From Lolium rigidum (taxonomy: Eukaryota; Streptophyta; Magnoliopsida; Poales; Poaceae): 64,000 nucleotides of DNA. The notes beneath the pieces were generated by a model. The model searched no databases. It saw nothing but the letters and a program-made list of their open reading frames with translations, and had not been told where the DNA came from. Position 1 is the first letter of the stretch; each line of letters opens with the position of its first letter. The DNA lies in NCBI RefSeq assembly GCF_022539505.1, contig NC_061508.1, forward strand, positions 344,547,484-344,611,483, given 5' to 3'. A program made the position numbers and the translations under genes. Of the stretch, positions 34,689 through 45,890 are shown piece by piece.

Positions 34689-36083
34689 ATGGCCAACCCT
34701 GAAAATACTAAGTTGTGTGACTTCACTAGCACAAATAATAATGATTTCTTATGCACACCTATTGCTCCACCTGCTACTACAGCAGAATTCTTTGAAATTA
34801 AACCTGCTTTACTTAATCTTGTCATGAGAGAGCAATTTTACGGTGTTAGTTACGATGATGCTGCTGCCCATCTCAATAATTTTGTTGAACTATGTGAAAT
34901 GCAAAAGTATAAAGATGTAGATGGTGACATTATAAAATTAAAATTGTTCCCTTTCTCATTAAGAGGAAGAGCTAAAGATTGGTTGCTATCTCTGCCTAAG
35001 AATAGTATTGATTCATGGACTAAATGCAAGGATGCTTTTATTGGTAGATATTATCCCCCTGCTAAAATTATATCTTTGAGGAGTAGCATAATGAATTTTA
35101 AACAATTAGATAATGAACATGTTGCTCAAGCTTGGGAAAGAATGAAATCTATGGTTAAAAATTGCCCAACCCATGGAGTCGACTACTTGGATGATCATCC
35201 AAACCTTCTATGCGGGACTAAATTTTTCTTCACGGAATTTATTGGATTCAGCTGCTGGAGGTACCTTTATGTCCATCACTCTTGGTGAAGCAACAAAGCT
35301 TCTTGATAATATGATGGTTAATTACTCTGAATGGCACACGGAAAGAGCTCCACAAGGTAAGAAGGTAAATTACAGTTGAAGAATCCTCTTCCTTGAATGA
35401 TAAGGTTGATGCTATTATGTCTATGCTTGCGAATGATAGGACTAATGTTGATCCTAATAATGTTCCATTAGCTTCATTGGTTGCCCAAGAAGAACATGTT
35501 GATGTAAACTTCATTAAAAATAATAATTTCAACAACAATGCTTATCGGAACAATTCTAGTAATAACTATAGGCCATATCCTTATAATAATGGTAACGGTT
35601 ATGCTAATTCTTATGGGAATTCTTACAACAATAATAGGAATACACCCCCTGGACTTGAGGCCATGCTTAAAGAATTTATTAGTACACAAACTGCCTTTAA
35701 CAAATGCAGTTGAGGAAAAGCTCAATAAAATTGATATTCTTGTTTCTAGAGTTGATAGTCTTGCCTCCGATGTTGATCTTTTGAAATCGAAAGTTATGCC
35801 TAATAGGGATATTGAAAATAAAATTGTTACTACAGAAAATGCCATCCAAGTTAGAATTAATGAGAATATAAGATTAATGGCTGAGCTGCGAGCTAGGTGG
35901 GATAGAGAAGAAAATGAAAAACTAGCTAAAAAGGAAAATGTAGCTAAAGTTTGGACTATTACCACCACTAGCAATGCTAATGATTCATATGTTGCTGCAC
36001 CTCCTACTATCCATGATAAAATAATTGGTGTTGGCAATGCTTCTACTCCTAGTGCAAAGCGCGCAAAATTACTAAGCTGCTAA
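34689..36083 (+). pseudogene. Gag of the TGATACG gypsy element, degenerate
   Basis: Opens with 'MANPENTKLCDFTSTNNN' and contains the retrotrans_gag landmarks 'LKLFPFSLRGRAKDWLLSLP' and 'SWTKCKDAFIGRYYPPAKI', then 'RSSIMNFKQLDNEHVAQAW'. The frame is lost near 35170-35230 and regained in pieces through an Asn/Tyr-rich stretch (35520-35640) and a coiled-coil-like region 'LNKIDILVSRVDSLASDVD'. It stops at 36081-36083, after which the same frame leads into the protease. Codon usage is AT-rich, unlike the GC-rich element it sits in. Not functional as it stands. Confidence 0.8.
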
Positions 36084-36803
36084 AGCTATGAAGCTGCTTG
36101 TGATAAAGCTGCTGAAATTTTTTCCAACCTTGGGGATGATAATCCCATTGCTTTAGATTGTAATGATTTAGATTTTGATGATTGCCACATCTCTGAAGTT
36201 ATAAAGTTCTTGCAAAAACTTGCTAAGAGTCCCAATGCTAGCGCTATAAATTTGGCTTTCACAAAACATATTACAAATGCTCTCATAAAAGCTAGAGAAG
36301 AGAAACTAAAACTTGAAACTTCTATTCCTAGAAAGCTAGAGGATGGTTGGGAGCCCATCATTAAAATGAGAATCAAAGATTTTGATTGTAATGCCTTATG
36401 TGATCTTGGTGCAAGTATTTCTGTTATGCCTAAAAAAGTCTATGATATGCTTGACTTGCCACCATTGAAGAATTGTTATTTGGATGTTAATCTCGCTGAT
36501 AATGCTAAAAAGAAACCTTTGGGGAAAGTTGATAATGTTCATATTATGGTTAACAATAACCTTGTCCCCGTTGATTTTGTTGTCTTGGATATTGAATGCA
36601 ATGCATCTTGCCCCATTATATTGGGAAGACCTTTTCTTCGAACAGTTGGTGCTACTATTGATATGAAGGAAGGTAATATTAAATATCAATTTCCTCTCAA
36701 GAAAGGTATGGAACACTTCCCTAGAAAGAGAATGAAGGTACCTTATGATTCTATTATTAGAACAAATTATGATGTTGATGCTTCATCTCTTGATGTTACT
36801 TGA
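36084..36803 (+). pseudogene. Aspartic protease of the TGATACG gypsy element
   Basis: Same frame as the end of gag after one stop. Retropepsin signature 'DCNALCDLGASISVMPKK' (DLGA form, usual in the Athila group) and 'NASCPIILGRPFLRTVGA' follow a helical linker 'ALIKAREEKLKLETSIPR'. The frame ends at 36803 after 'DVDASSLDVT'. No reverse transcriptase, RNase H or integrase follows before the 3' LTR, so the element would need proteins from a relative to move. Confidence 0.8.
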
Positions 36804-39391
36804 GTTACACTTTCTGCGCCTAGCTGAAAGGCGTTAAAGAAAAGCGCTTATGGGAGACAACCCATGTTTTTACCTACAGTACTTTGTTTTTATTTTGTGT
36901 CTTGGAAGTTGTTTACTACTGTAGCAACCTCTCCTTATCTTTGTTGTATGTTTTGTTGTGCCAAGTAAAGTCTTTGATAGAAAAGTAAGTACTAGATTTG
37001 GATTACTGCGCAGTTTCAGAATTCTTTGCTGTCACGAATCTGGGTCTATCTCCCTGTAGGTAGCTCAGAAAATTATGCCAATTTACGAGCATGATCCTCA
37101 GATATGTACGCAACTTTCATTCAATTTGAGCATTTTCGTTTGAGCAAGTCTGGTGGCCTAATAAAATCCATCTTTACGGACTGTTCTGTTTTGACAGATT
37201 CTGTCTTTTATTTCGCATTGCCTCTTTTGCTATGTTGGATGAATTTCTTTGATCCATTAATGTCCAGTAGCTTTATGCAATGTCCAGAAGTGTTAAGAAT
37301 GATTGTGTCACCTCTGAACATGTGAATTTTTATTATGCACTAACCCTCTAATGAGTTGTTTCGAGTTTGGTGTGGAGGAAGTTTTCAAGGATCAAGAGAG
37401 GAGTATGATGCAATATGATTAACGAGAGTGAAAGCTCTAAGCTTGGGGATGCCCCGGTGGTTCACCCCTGCATATATTAAGAAGACTCAAGCGTCTAAGC
37501 TTGGGGATGCCCAAGGCATCCCCTTCTTCATCGACAACATTATCAGGTTCCTCCCTGAAACTACATTTTTATTCGGCCACATCTTATGCACTTTGCTTGG
37601 AGCGTCGGTTTGTTTTTGTTTTTTGTTTTGTTTGAATAAAATGGATCCTAGCATTCACTTTATGGGAGAGAGACACGCTCCGCTGTTGCATATGGACAAA
37701 TATGTCCTTAGGCTCTACTCATAGTATTCATGGCGAAGTTTCTCCTTCGTTAAATTGTTATATGGTTGGAATTGGAAAATGCTACATGTAGTAACTCTAA
37801 AATGTCTTGGATAATTTGATACTTGGCAATTGTTGTGCTCATGTTTAAGCTCTTGCATCATATACTTTGCACCCATTAATGAAGAAATACTTAGAGCTTG
37901 CTAATTTGGTTTGCATATTTGGTTTCTCTAGAGTCTAGATAACATCTAGTATTGAGTTTTGAACAACAAGGAAGACGGTATGGAGTCTTATAATGTTTAC
38001 CATATGTCTTTTATGTGAGTTTTGCTGTACCGTTCATCCTTGTGTTTGTTTCAAATAGCCTTGCTAGCCTAAACCTTGTATCGAGAGGGAATACTTCTCA
38101 TGCATCCAAAATACTTGAGCCAACCACTATGCCATTTGTGTCCACCATACCTACCTACTACATGGTATTTATCCGCCATTCCAAAGTAAATTGCTTGAGT
38201 GCTACCTTTAAAATTCCATCATTCACCTTTGCAATATATAGCTCATGGGACAAATAGCTTAAAAACTATTGTAGTATTGAATATGTACTTATGCACTTTA
38301 TCTCTTATTAAGTTGCTTGTTGAGCGGTAACCATGTTTACAGGGACGCCATCAACTATTCCTTGTTGGATATCATGTGAGTTGCTATGCATGTCCGTCTT
38401 GTACGAAGCAGAGAGATCTACCACCTTCATGGTTGGAGCATGCATATTGTTAGAGAAGAACTTTGGGCCGCTAACTAAAGCCATGATTCATGGTGGAAGT
38501 TTCAGTTTGGACACATATCCTCAATCTCATATGAGAATAATAATTGTTGCCACATGCTTATGCATAAAAGAGGAGTCCATTATCATGTTGTCCATGTTGT
38601 CCCGGTATGGATGTCTAAGTTGAGAATAATCAAAAGCGAGAAATCCAAAATGCGAGCTTTCTCCTTAGACCTTTGTACGGGCGGCATGGAGGTACCCCAT
38701 TGTGACACTTGGTCAAAACATGTGCATTGCAAAGATCCGGTAGTCCAAGTTAATTAGGACAAGGTGCGGGCACTATTAGTATACTATGCATGAGACTTGC
38801 AACTTGTAAGATATAACTTTCATAACTCATATGCTTTATTACTACCGTTGACAAAATTGTTTCATGTTTTCAAAATAAAAGCTCTAGCACAAATATAGCA
38901 ATCGATGCTTTCCTCTTTGAAGGACCATTCTCTTTACTTTTATGTTGAGTCAGTTCACCTATCTCTCTCCACCTCAAGAAGCAAACACTTGTGTGAACCG
39001 TGCATTGATTCTTACATACTTGCATATTGTACTTGTTATATTACTCTATGTTGACAATTATCCATGAGATATACATGTTACAAGTTGAAAGCAACAGCTG
39101 AAACTTAATCTTCCTTTGTGTTGCTTCAATACCTTTACTTTGATTTATTGCTTTATGAGTTAACTCTTATGCAAGACTTATTGATACTTGTCTTGAAGTA
39201 CTATTCATGAAAAGTCTTTGCTTTATGATTCACTTGTTTACTCATGTCATCACCATTGTTTTGATCGCTGCATCCACTACATATGTTTACAAATAGTATG
39301 ATCAAGGTTATGATGGCATATCACTTCAGAAATTATCTTTGTTATCGTTTTACACTGCTCGGGACGAGCGAGAACTAAACTTGGGGATGCT
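36804..39391 (+). other. Non-coding internal region of the TGATACG gypsy element
   Basis: About 2.6 kb between protease and 3' LTR where pol should be. Only short accidental frames occur. The phrase 'taagcttggggatgcccc' occurs near 37440 and 37500, and 'aaacttggggatgct' directly precedes the 3' LTR at 39377-39391, where it is a candidate polypurine tract. The repetition may mark cis-acting or duplicated tract-like sequences. Confidence 0.65.
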
Positions 39392-40463
39392 TGATACGTC
39401 TCAGACGTATCGATAATTTCTTATGTTCTATGCCATATTATTGATGATACCTACATGTTTTATGCACACTTTATGTCATATTCGTGCATTTTACGGAACT
39501 AACCTATTAACAAGATGCTTGAAGTGCCGATTCTTTGTTTTACTGCTGTTTTTGGTTTCAGAAATCCTAGTAACGAAATATTCTCGGAATTGGACGAAAT
39601 CAAAGCCCGAGGGCCTATTTTTCCACGAAGCTTCCGAAGTCCGAAGACGAGACGAAGAGGGGCCACGGGGTGGCCAAACCCTAGGGCGGCGCGGCCCCGC
39701 CCTGGCCGCGCCGGCCTATGGTGTGGGCCCCCGTGCCGCCTCTTGACTTGCCCTTCCGCCTACTTAAAGCCTCGCGTGACGAAACCCCCGGTGCGAGAGC
39801 CACGATACGGAAAACCTTGCGAGACGCCGTCGCCGCCGATCCCATCTCGGGGGATCCGAGAGATCGCCTCCGGCACCTGCTCGGAGAGGGGATTCATCTC
39901 CGGGAGGACTCTACACCGCCATGGTCGCCTCAGGAGTGATGAGTGAGTAGTCTACCCCTGGACTATGGGTCCATAGCGGTAGCTAGATGGTTGTCTTCTC
40001 CTCATTGTGCTTCATTGTTAGATCTTGTGAGCTGCCTAACATGATCAAGATCATCTATACTGTAATTCTATATGTTGTGTTTGTCGGGATCCGATGGATA
40101 GAGAATACTATGTCATGTTAATTATCAAGTTATTATACATGTGTTGTTTATGATCTTGCATGCTCTCCGTTTCTAGTAGAGGCTACGGCCAAGTTTTTAC
40201 TTTTAACTCCAAGAGGGAGTACTTATGCTCGATAGTGGGTTCATGCATTGACACACAGGACGGTGACGAGAAAGTTCTAAGGTTGTGTTGTCTTTGTTGC
40301 CACTAGGGATAAAACATTGGCGCTATGTCAGGGATGTAGTTGTTGATTACATTACGCACCATACTTAATGCAATTGTACGTTGTTAGCAACTTAATGCTT
40401 GGAGGGGTTCGGATGATAACACTGAAGGTGGACTTTTAGGCATAGATGCGGTTGGATGGCGGT
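39392..40463 (+). repeat. 3' LTR of the TGATACG gypsy element, truncated
   Basis: Matches the 5' LTR from 'tgatacgtctcagacgtatc' through 'gcggttggatggcggt' with scattered substitutions and small indels, then leaves it abruptly. The missing last 530 bp of the LTR was displaced by another insertion or lies in the assembly gap. Confidence 0.8.
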
Positions 40464-40609
40464 GTGGTGACCCGGCATACCTGCTTGCATGGTGTAGTAT
40501 GCAAGTACGATATAACACCAATGAAACACCGTTCCACTAGTATTATATCGCTCGAGTGGTACAACGAAACATATGCGGGTCCAAGGTATGTCTATAGAAT
40601 TACAACAAC
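40464..40609. repeat. Start of another inserted repeat, probably an LTR
   Basis: Sequence foreign to the LTR starts at 'gtggtgacccggcatacc' (with the preceding T it reads TGTGGTGACCC, a possible LTR 5' end) and runs into the N block. The rest is hidden by the gap. Confidence 0.5.
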
Positions 40610-40709
40610 NNNNNNNNNNNNNNNNNNNNNNNNNNNNNNNNNNNNNNNNNNNNNNNNNNNNNNNNNNNNNNNNNNNNNNNNNNNNNNNNNNNNNNNNNNN
40701 NNNNNNNNN
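40610..40709. other. Assembly gap (100 N)
   Basis: Exactly 100 N, a conventional scaffold gap of unknown true size. It lies inside nested repeats. Any open frame crossing it is an artefact. Confidence 0.99.
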
Positions 40710-40737
40710 TGCGATCCCCTATACTTGTGGGTCATCA
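40710..40737 (+). repeat. Possible LTR 3' terminus
   Basis: 'tacttgtgggtcatca' resembles the last bases of several TGATACG-type Triticeae LTRs. It does not match the end of the LTR at 32835-34435, so it would belong to another element, possibly the LTR begun at 23829. No matching 5-bp target duplication was found. Confidence 0.4.
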
Positions 40738-42899
40738 ACCACTGATGCTCGAATTGGTCCCTCTATTTTGAAATCATTTGAGGGTTAAAGACCCAAAGGC
40801 AAGAACACATGCGCTTGTTAATTTCCTATTGGTGATAAAACCCCTTACTTAACCTCAGTTGAGATTATCTGGGTAGCATGTCAGGTGTGCAGTCCCATTG
40901 GCAGGCTGACATTTTTCTTTCAAGTTAGTAAGCCTAGAGTACTCATGTGTGCCCATTATGACGAATAAAATATGAGGTTCCTCAACAATTTTATGAGCTA
41001 ACAGTTTTCTTGACAAAATTTGATCTAATAAATGCTGCCTGAGTTTTGATGTAGAACACAAAGCACGTAATACATGATCAATCTTATTTACACGTGAAAG
41101 CACATATCAACATATCAGTGAATGTCGCGACCATATCAAGGGTAAATTTTAGTTAACAAAGAATCAAATATCATCTATATATTCAACCAAGCATCAAGTA
41201 TATAATTATCCCTACCAAACTCACACAAAGTATACCGCTTTCGGGTTTTATTTTTTGCGAATTGGGACATCTTAATGTCAGTGCACTAACTGAATGACTT
41301 GAGGTCGCTAAAATATTTTGGAAAAATATTAAATAAGAGTTCATTATAGAAGCATCATGTTGTATATTGGACTAACAATAAACATTTTGTACAATATGTA
41401 AGCGGTAAGCACGTCAAAAGTCCAATCAGGAAACCATTGCAATGTCACTTCCATGCAGCTAGCCCTCTCTCTCTCACCACTGCGTCGCTCAACTTGGGCG
41501 ATATGGAGGAAACCGAGCGGCAGCGGTAAGGTCCTCCACCCATGGAGCTCCTCCTACGCTATTGCCGCTGACCTCGCCATGCTGGTGGCGGCCCTAGCCT
41601 CTGAAGGTGGCTTTGGGGAGAACTTGCGGTGGACACGGATGGATGCGTACGCGCAGCAGCCATCCTTGGCAGTCTTTTACCGATGCGGGGCGCGGGTGGT
41701 GGCCCTCCTCTCCCCACCACCCCGGTGTAGATTTTACTTTTCCATTTTCACGTGCACAAGACGATTAGTCAATGCATAAAATGAATCATGCATGCACGGC
41801 GGCACACAAAGATCGCGACATGAAAAATCATCGCAAAATGAGTTCGACCACAAATTCCGCACACAAGAATACAATTACCAATCAAAATTGCAAAATAGGG
41901 GAAATGGTTCACAAACTCATGTGCATATATACGCATTTTTTCGAGAAAGGGACTTTCCACCCTAGTCCACCCCAATGCCTAAATTATATCATACATATGA
42001 CATTGTGATATCATGTAAGCTTCCAACTTGAAAGAGGAAATCCGTATCTTTCTCTAAAGCTGAACTTTATCTCATTCAAAGCAGCCCATGTGGCTCGTTG
42101 TTGTAACAGTGCTGCACACGTACTAGCGGCTTATGGTTCGAGCCAAAATGAGGTACGACTGTTGTGTCCGAAGTATGTACCTGATGATGTAAATGTTACT
42201 GTGTCCAACGAATCCGCTGAACCATGTTAATGGAATTGGTGAGTTCAATGTTGACAAAAAAGAGGAAATTAACGTGATGTTTTAAAACGTGAGAGGAGCG
42301 GGGCGCACGATAATTTTCCATGGCGAATGGGATTTACCTTTTCAATTAAAAATAGTTCACTTGGGGAGGATGTGGAACCCTACCTAAATATTTTCATTCA
42401 GTTTTCTAAATGAGCCAGAGCACATGATAATTACAAGAGAAGAGAGCGTGTTGCATCATATCTGCATACACAAACGACACCCAAATCACACCAAGGAACA
42501 AACAAAACAACAAGAAGTGTCGAAGAGACAATCCGGCAATGAACACATCACAAATGACATTGATGTTCTTGAAGAATGAAAATCAGTCAAGAAAAATTTG
42601 AAGAACCACCCTATGATCAGTTGTGCCGCCAAAGTAGTCGAAGGACCACATGTAGCCAAGTCATGGACGTGACAATGATGTTGTAGAGAAAACAAAACAA
42701 AAATACATCAGGGAGCCTAATCCATGCAATTATTGGACAAATTTACATAGCATGTGAACTCACTAGATGGGAGATATGAGCGCAATGAAAATGCACAACA
42801 TTGCTGAGGCCGCAAGGTCCACCACGGCCGCCTATTTCACATCAATGGATTTCAGAACATGTGTAGTGTGATCATGATCCTTCTTCCACTTTGGTCATT
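40738..42899. other. Intergenic, no recognised gene
   Basis: AT-rich apart from 41450-41760, where a 108-codon plus-strand frame begins. That frame shows no family motif, signal or splice context and is probably accidental. No transposon ends are identified. Confidence 0.35.
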
Positions 42900-44057
42900 T
42901 CACCAATGCCTCTTTTGTCACGGGAAAACGGTAGCCATCAGTCGGTTGTAGCTATAGCCGGTTGTGCTGCAAAAAATCCAGTCAATGCTGCAAAATAATC
43001 CTTAATGTAACTTTTTTGTGTATGTAGCATTTTTTTTAAAATGCGACATCGCTTTGCAACATTTTTCTAACGATCCGTAAAAAGTTGCGACACGCATAAA
43101 CTTTTTTGCAACATTTTTGAGCATATTCATGTAGCAAAAAATTATTATATAGCAAATCAAAATTTGGTTGTAGCAAAAGTGTAAAAATCATGTCCCGGTA
43201 TGTATCCAACATTTATGCCTAACTCATCCAACCTTTTAGGAATACATATGTAACATTGCAGAATCACTATAACATACTTTGTAGCATTTTATACACACTT
43301 AAACAATAAAAATGATGCATACATGTAGCAAATCGCAACATTGTACGTAACATCGAGAAAATCCCCCAAACATGACATTCGGTGTTAGCAAGGGAGGCAT
43401 AAAGCTCACCGTCCTCCGACTCGCAGGCATGAATCCGCCTCACCAAAGTACCATCGGTGCTCGTCGGACCTTCCCTAGCTCGTCGGGCTTCAGCTGTGCA
43501 GGGGAGAGGGGCACGCCAACCTGAGCAGACGGTTGTCGCGACGACATCATCGTGTGGAGATCTATGGCAACGCGACCGATAGGCAGGGAGCAGCCACTGG
43601 GAAGGCCTCTCCCGCATTGGTGGCGAGGGGCGTGTGGCCGCGGTAGCCGAGAAGGGGAGCGCACAACTGTGGGATCGTGTAGTGGCCGGTTAGCGGCAGC
43701 GTCCGCCAGGGGAACAGCGTGTGGTTGTTGAATTATTTTTTTCCTTCTCCATGCCAATATTTTTTATGAGGGCAATAATATTTTTCTGCATCTAAAAATA
43801 ATTATACTTTTTGTAGCTCGGCCATTCTTAAGATTGATGGGTCCATTTTACCCGGCCCGTATTTACATTGCTGCGGCCCGTTTTGGTTGTGAGCTCTGAA
43901 CTTCTGATTCCTTGACCAGACACGAAGCACGAGAGAGGCAACTGATCACGCCCGCGCTTCCCGCCACGCCCGTCGCTGCCGGATCCACCGCCACCTTCGC
44001 ATCACACTGCCACCACTCCGGTGAGGCGGCAACTCGATCAGCTGGTTTGGCCGATCG
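42900..44057. other. Repeat-like AT-rich tract and TBL upstream region
   Basis: From 42960 to 43350 the words 'gcaacattttt', 'tgtagca' and 'ttgcaaca' recur many times in varied order, a pattern of grass repeat families I cannot name. At 43380-43700 a GC-rich minus-strand frame occurs without recognised domains. The last 200 bases are the probable promoter and 5' leader of the TBL gene; no clear TATA box stands out. Confidence 0.4.
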
Positions 44058-45724
44058 ATGCCGTCCGCGCCGCCTCTCTCGTGGCGCCTGGGCCTCCCGC
44101 TCGTCGTCTTCGTCTCCGTCCCTTTTCTCCTCCCGCTCACCCTCCCATTCCTCCTCCTCCGCCCCTCCGACTCCTCCCCGCGCCCTCTCTCCTCCCACCG
44201 CCTCACCTGGCTCCCGTCCATTCACATCGCTGTTCCATCACCACCGCCGCCACCGCCACCGCCACAGCCGATACGGACGCCACCGCAGCCGACACAAACG
44301 ACGACGTCACCTTCTCCACCACCGCCCCTACCGACAACAAAAACGGCGTCTCCACCGCCGCGGCCCAAGGCGGACGCCGACACGACACCCGAACGGTGCG
44401 ACATCTACGACGGGACGTGGGTCCGGGCCGACGACGATGACGAGGGGGAAGAGCCAGTCAGGCCGCTGTACGCGCCGGGCACGTGCCCGTACGTGGACGA
44501 GGCGTACGCGTGCGCGTCCAACGGGCGCCCCGACGCCGGGTACACGCGGTGGCGCTGGGCGCCGCGCGCGTGCCGCCTGCCCCGGTTCAACGCGACGGAC
44601 TTCCTGTCGAGGCTGCGGGGTCGGCGGCTGATGCTGGTGGGCGACTCCATGAACCGGAACCAGTTCGAGTCCATGCTCTGCATCCTCCGCGCCGCGCTCC
44701 CCGACAAGTCCAGGGTGTTCGAGACCCACGGGTACCGCATCTCCAAGGGCCGCGGCTACTTCGTCTTCAAGTTCCCGGTAAAGTGAAACTACTAGCTTTT
44801 CTTGTCCTGTAAGATCCATGGCGTGATCAGTGAATCGTTGTAGGATTATGATTGCACGGTAGAGTTCGTGCGGTCGCATTTCCTGGTCCGGGAAGGGGTG
44901 CGGCTGAACCGGCAGGGGAACTCGAACCCCATCCTCCAGATCGACCGCGTCGACAAGACGGCCGGCCGCTGGAAGAAGGCCGACGTCCTCGTCTTCAACA
45001 CCGGCCACTGGTGGACGCACGGCAAGACGGCCAGGGGGTACGCCTCGACGCTCCGTTTGCATGTTCTCTGATTTACTAGTCCATTATTGCAGGTCCAAAT
45101 GATCGAAAAAACAGATGAACTTTCCGTGCAGCAAGAACTACTACAAGGAAGGCGATACACTATACCCCCAGTTCGACTCGACGGTGGCCTACCGGCGAGC
45201 CCTCAAGACGTGGGCGCGGTGGGTCGACAAGAACATGGACCCCAAGAAGAGCGTCGTCTTCTACCGGGGATACTCCACGGCACACTTCAGGCATCGATCG
45301 ACCGACCACAACTAAACTACACATGCTACACTGATTCAGTTCGAGCTGTGGCCTGACGAGCATTTCTTGCGTTGGATGCAGGGGAGGTGAGTGGGACTCG
45401 GGCGGCTCGTGCAGCGGGGAGACGGAGCCCACGTTCAAGGGCGCCGTCGTGGACAGCTACCCGGAGAAGATGAGGATCGCGGAGGAGGTAATCAGGGCGA
45501 TGCGGTTCCCGGTGCGGCTGCTGAACGTGACGAGGCTGACGAGCTTCCGCAAGGACGGGCACCCGTCGGTGTACGGCATGGCGCCGGAGAAGAGGAGGAA
45601 GGTGTCCAAGAGGAAGCAGGACTGCAGCCACTGGTGCCTCCCCGGCGTGCCCGACGCCTGGAACGAGCTCATCTACGCGTCCCTCGTCTTGGAGCCCAAC
45701 CCCAGCTCGTGGGAACGTAGATGA
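44058..45724 (+). CDS. Trichome-birefringence-like (TBL) polysaccharide O-acetyltransferase
   Basis: Golgi type II membrane protein of the TBL/DUF231 family, whose characterised members transfer acetyl groups to xylan, mannan or pectin. Four exons: 44058-44777, 44844-45037, 45132-45290, 45382-45724; 471 residues. Residues 11-34 form a hydrophobic anchor, 60-103 a proline-rich stalk. The PMR5N domain starts at 114 ('CDIYDGTWV', then '[19 protein letters not shown]'). '[12 protein letters not shown]' gives the catalytic GDS (Ser197); '[16 protein letters not shown]' gives the D-x-x-H motif (Asp438, His441). Introns 1 and 2 are GT-AG; intron 3 is GC-AG and joins 'STAHF' to 'RGGEWDSGG', the expected family sequence. 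The start is the first ATG before the anchor. No breaks are visible. Substrate and orthologue are not assigned. Confidence 0.93.
45291..45381 (+). other. GC-AG intron 3 of the TBL gene
   Basis: The exon ends 'cacttcag' and the intron begins 'gcatcg' instead of GT; the acceptor is 'ttggatgcag'. Only this border keeps the frame and yields the conserved 'HFRGGEW' junction. GC donors make up roughly one percent of plant introns. The +3 to +6 bases (ATCG) are far from the usual AAGT, so splicing could be weak. Confidence 0.8.
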
Positions 45725-45744
45725 TACTAGAGAAGAGGCAGACT

Positions 45745-45890
45745 CACTACAGGAACCAGCCAAGCTGCCGATGGCCCTGGTGGTCCTGTGCCGGCGGCCG
45801 CTTTACTGGGCTGACGGCGTGGGGTTCTGTGCCGATGGCGGCCGTCGGCCCAGATTCTGGCCGTCGGCCCCTTGGTGGGCCCCCGTAGTG
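45745..45890. mobile_element. 146-bp CACTA MITE just after the TBL stop codon
   Basis: Begins 'cactacaggaaccagcc' and ends 'gggcccccgtagtg' (complement CACTACGGGGG), with an exact 3-bp target duplication ACT at 45742-45744 and 45891-45893, diagnostic of CACTA insertions. The interior has paired 'gccgatggc' and 'ccgtcggcc' words. It starts 20 bp past the TGA, so it lies in the 3' untranslated region or replaces it. Confidence 0.88.

Noticed and set aside
34189..34827. 212-codon frame across the LTR/gag junction
   Set aside because: Overlaps LTR end, primer-binding site and gag start in another frame; Leu/Ser/Phe-rich from AT-rich DNA.
23829..40737. Reading the outer TGATACG LTR start and the post-gap LTR end as one element's two termini
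   Set aside because: The flanking bases (GCGGT on the left, ACCAC on the right) do not form a 5-bp target duplication, and a gap intervenes.
40446..40788. Open frames crossing the N block
   Set aside because: The gap has no real sequence; the frames are artefacts.
43440..43757. 105-codon minus-strand frame upstream of TBL
   Set aside because: No homology recognised, no splice or promoter signal, and codons look random.
44328..45062. 244-codon open frame antisense to the TBL gene
   Set aside because: It mirrors the GC-rich exons and introns of a clear sense gene with family motifs; no own domain or start context.
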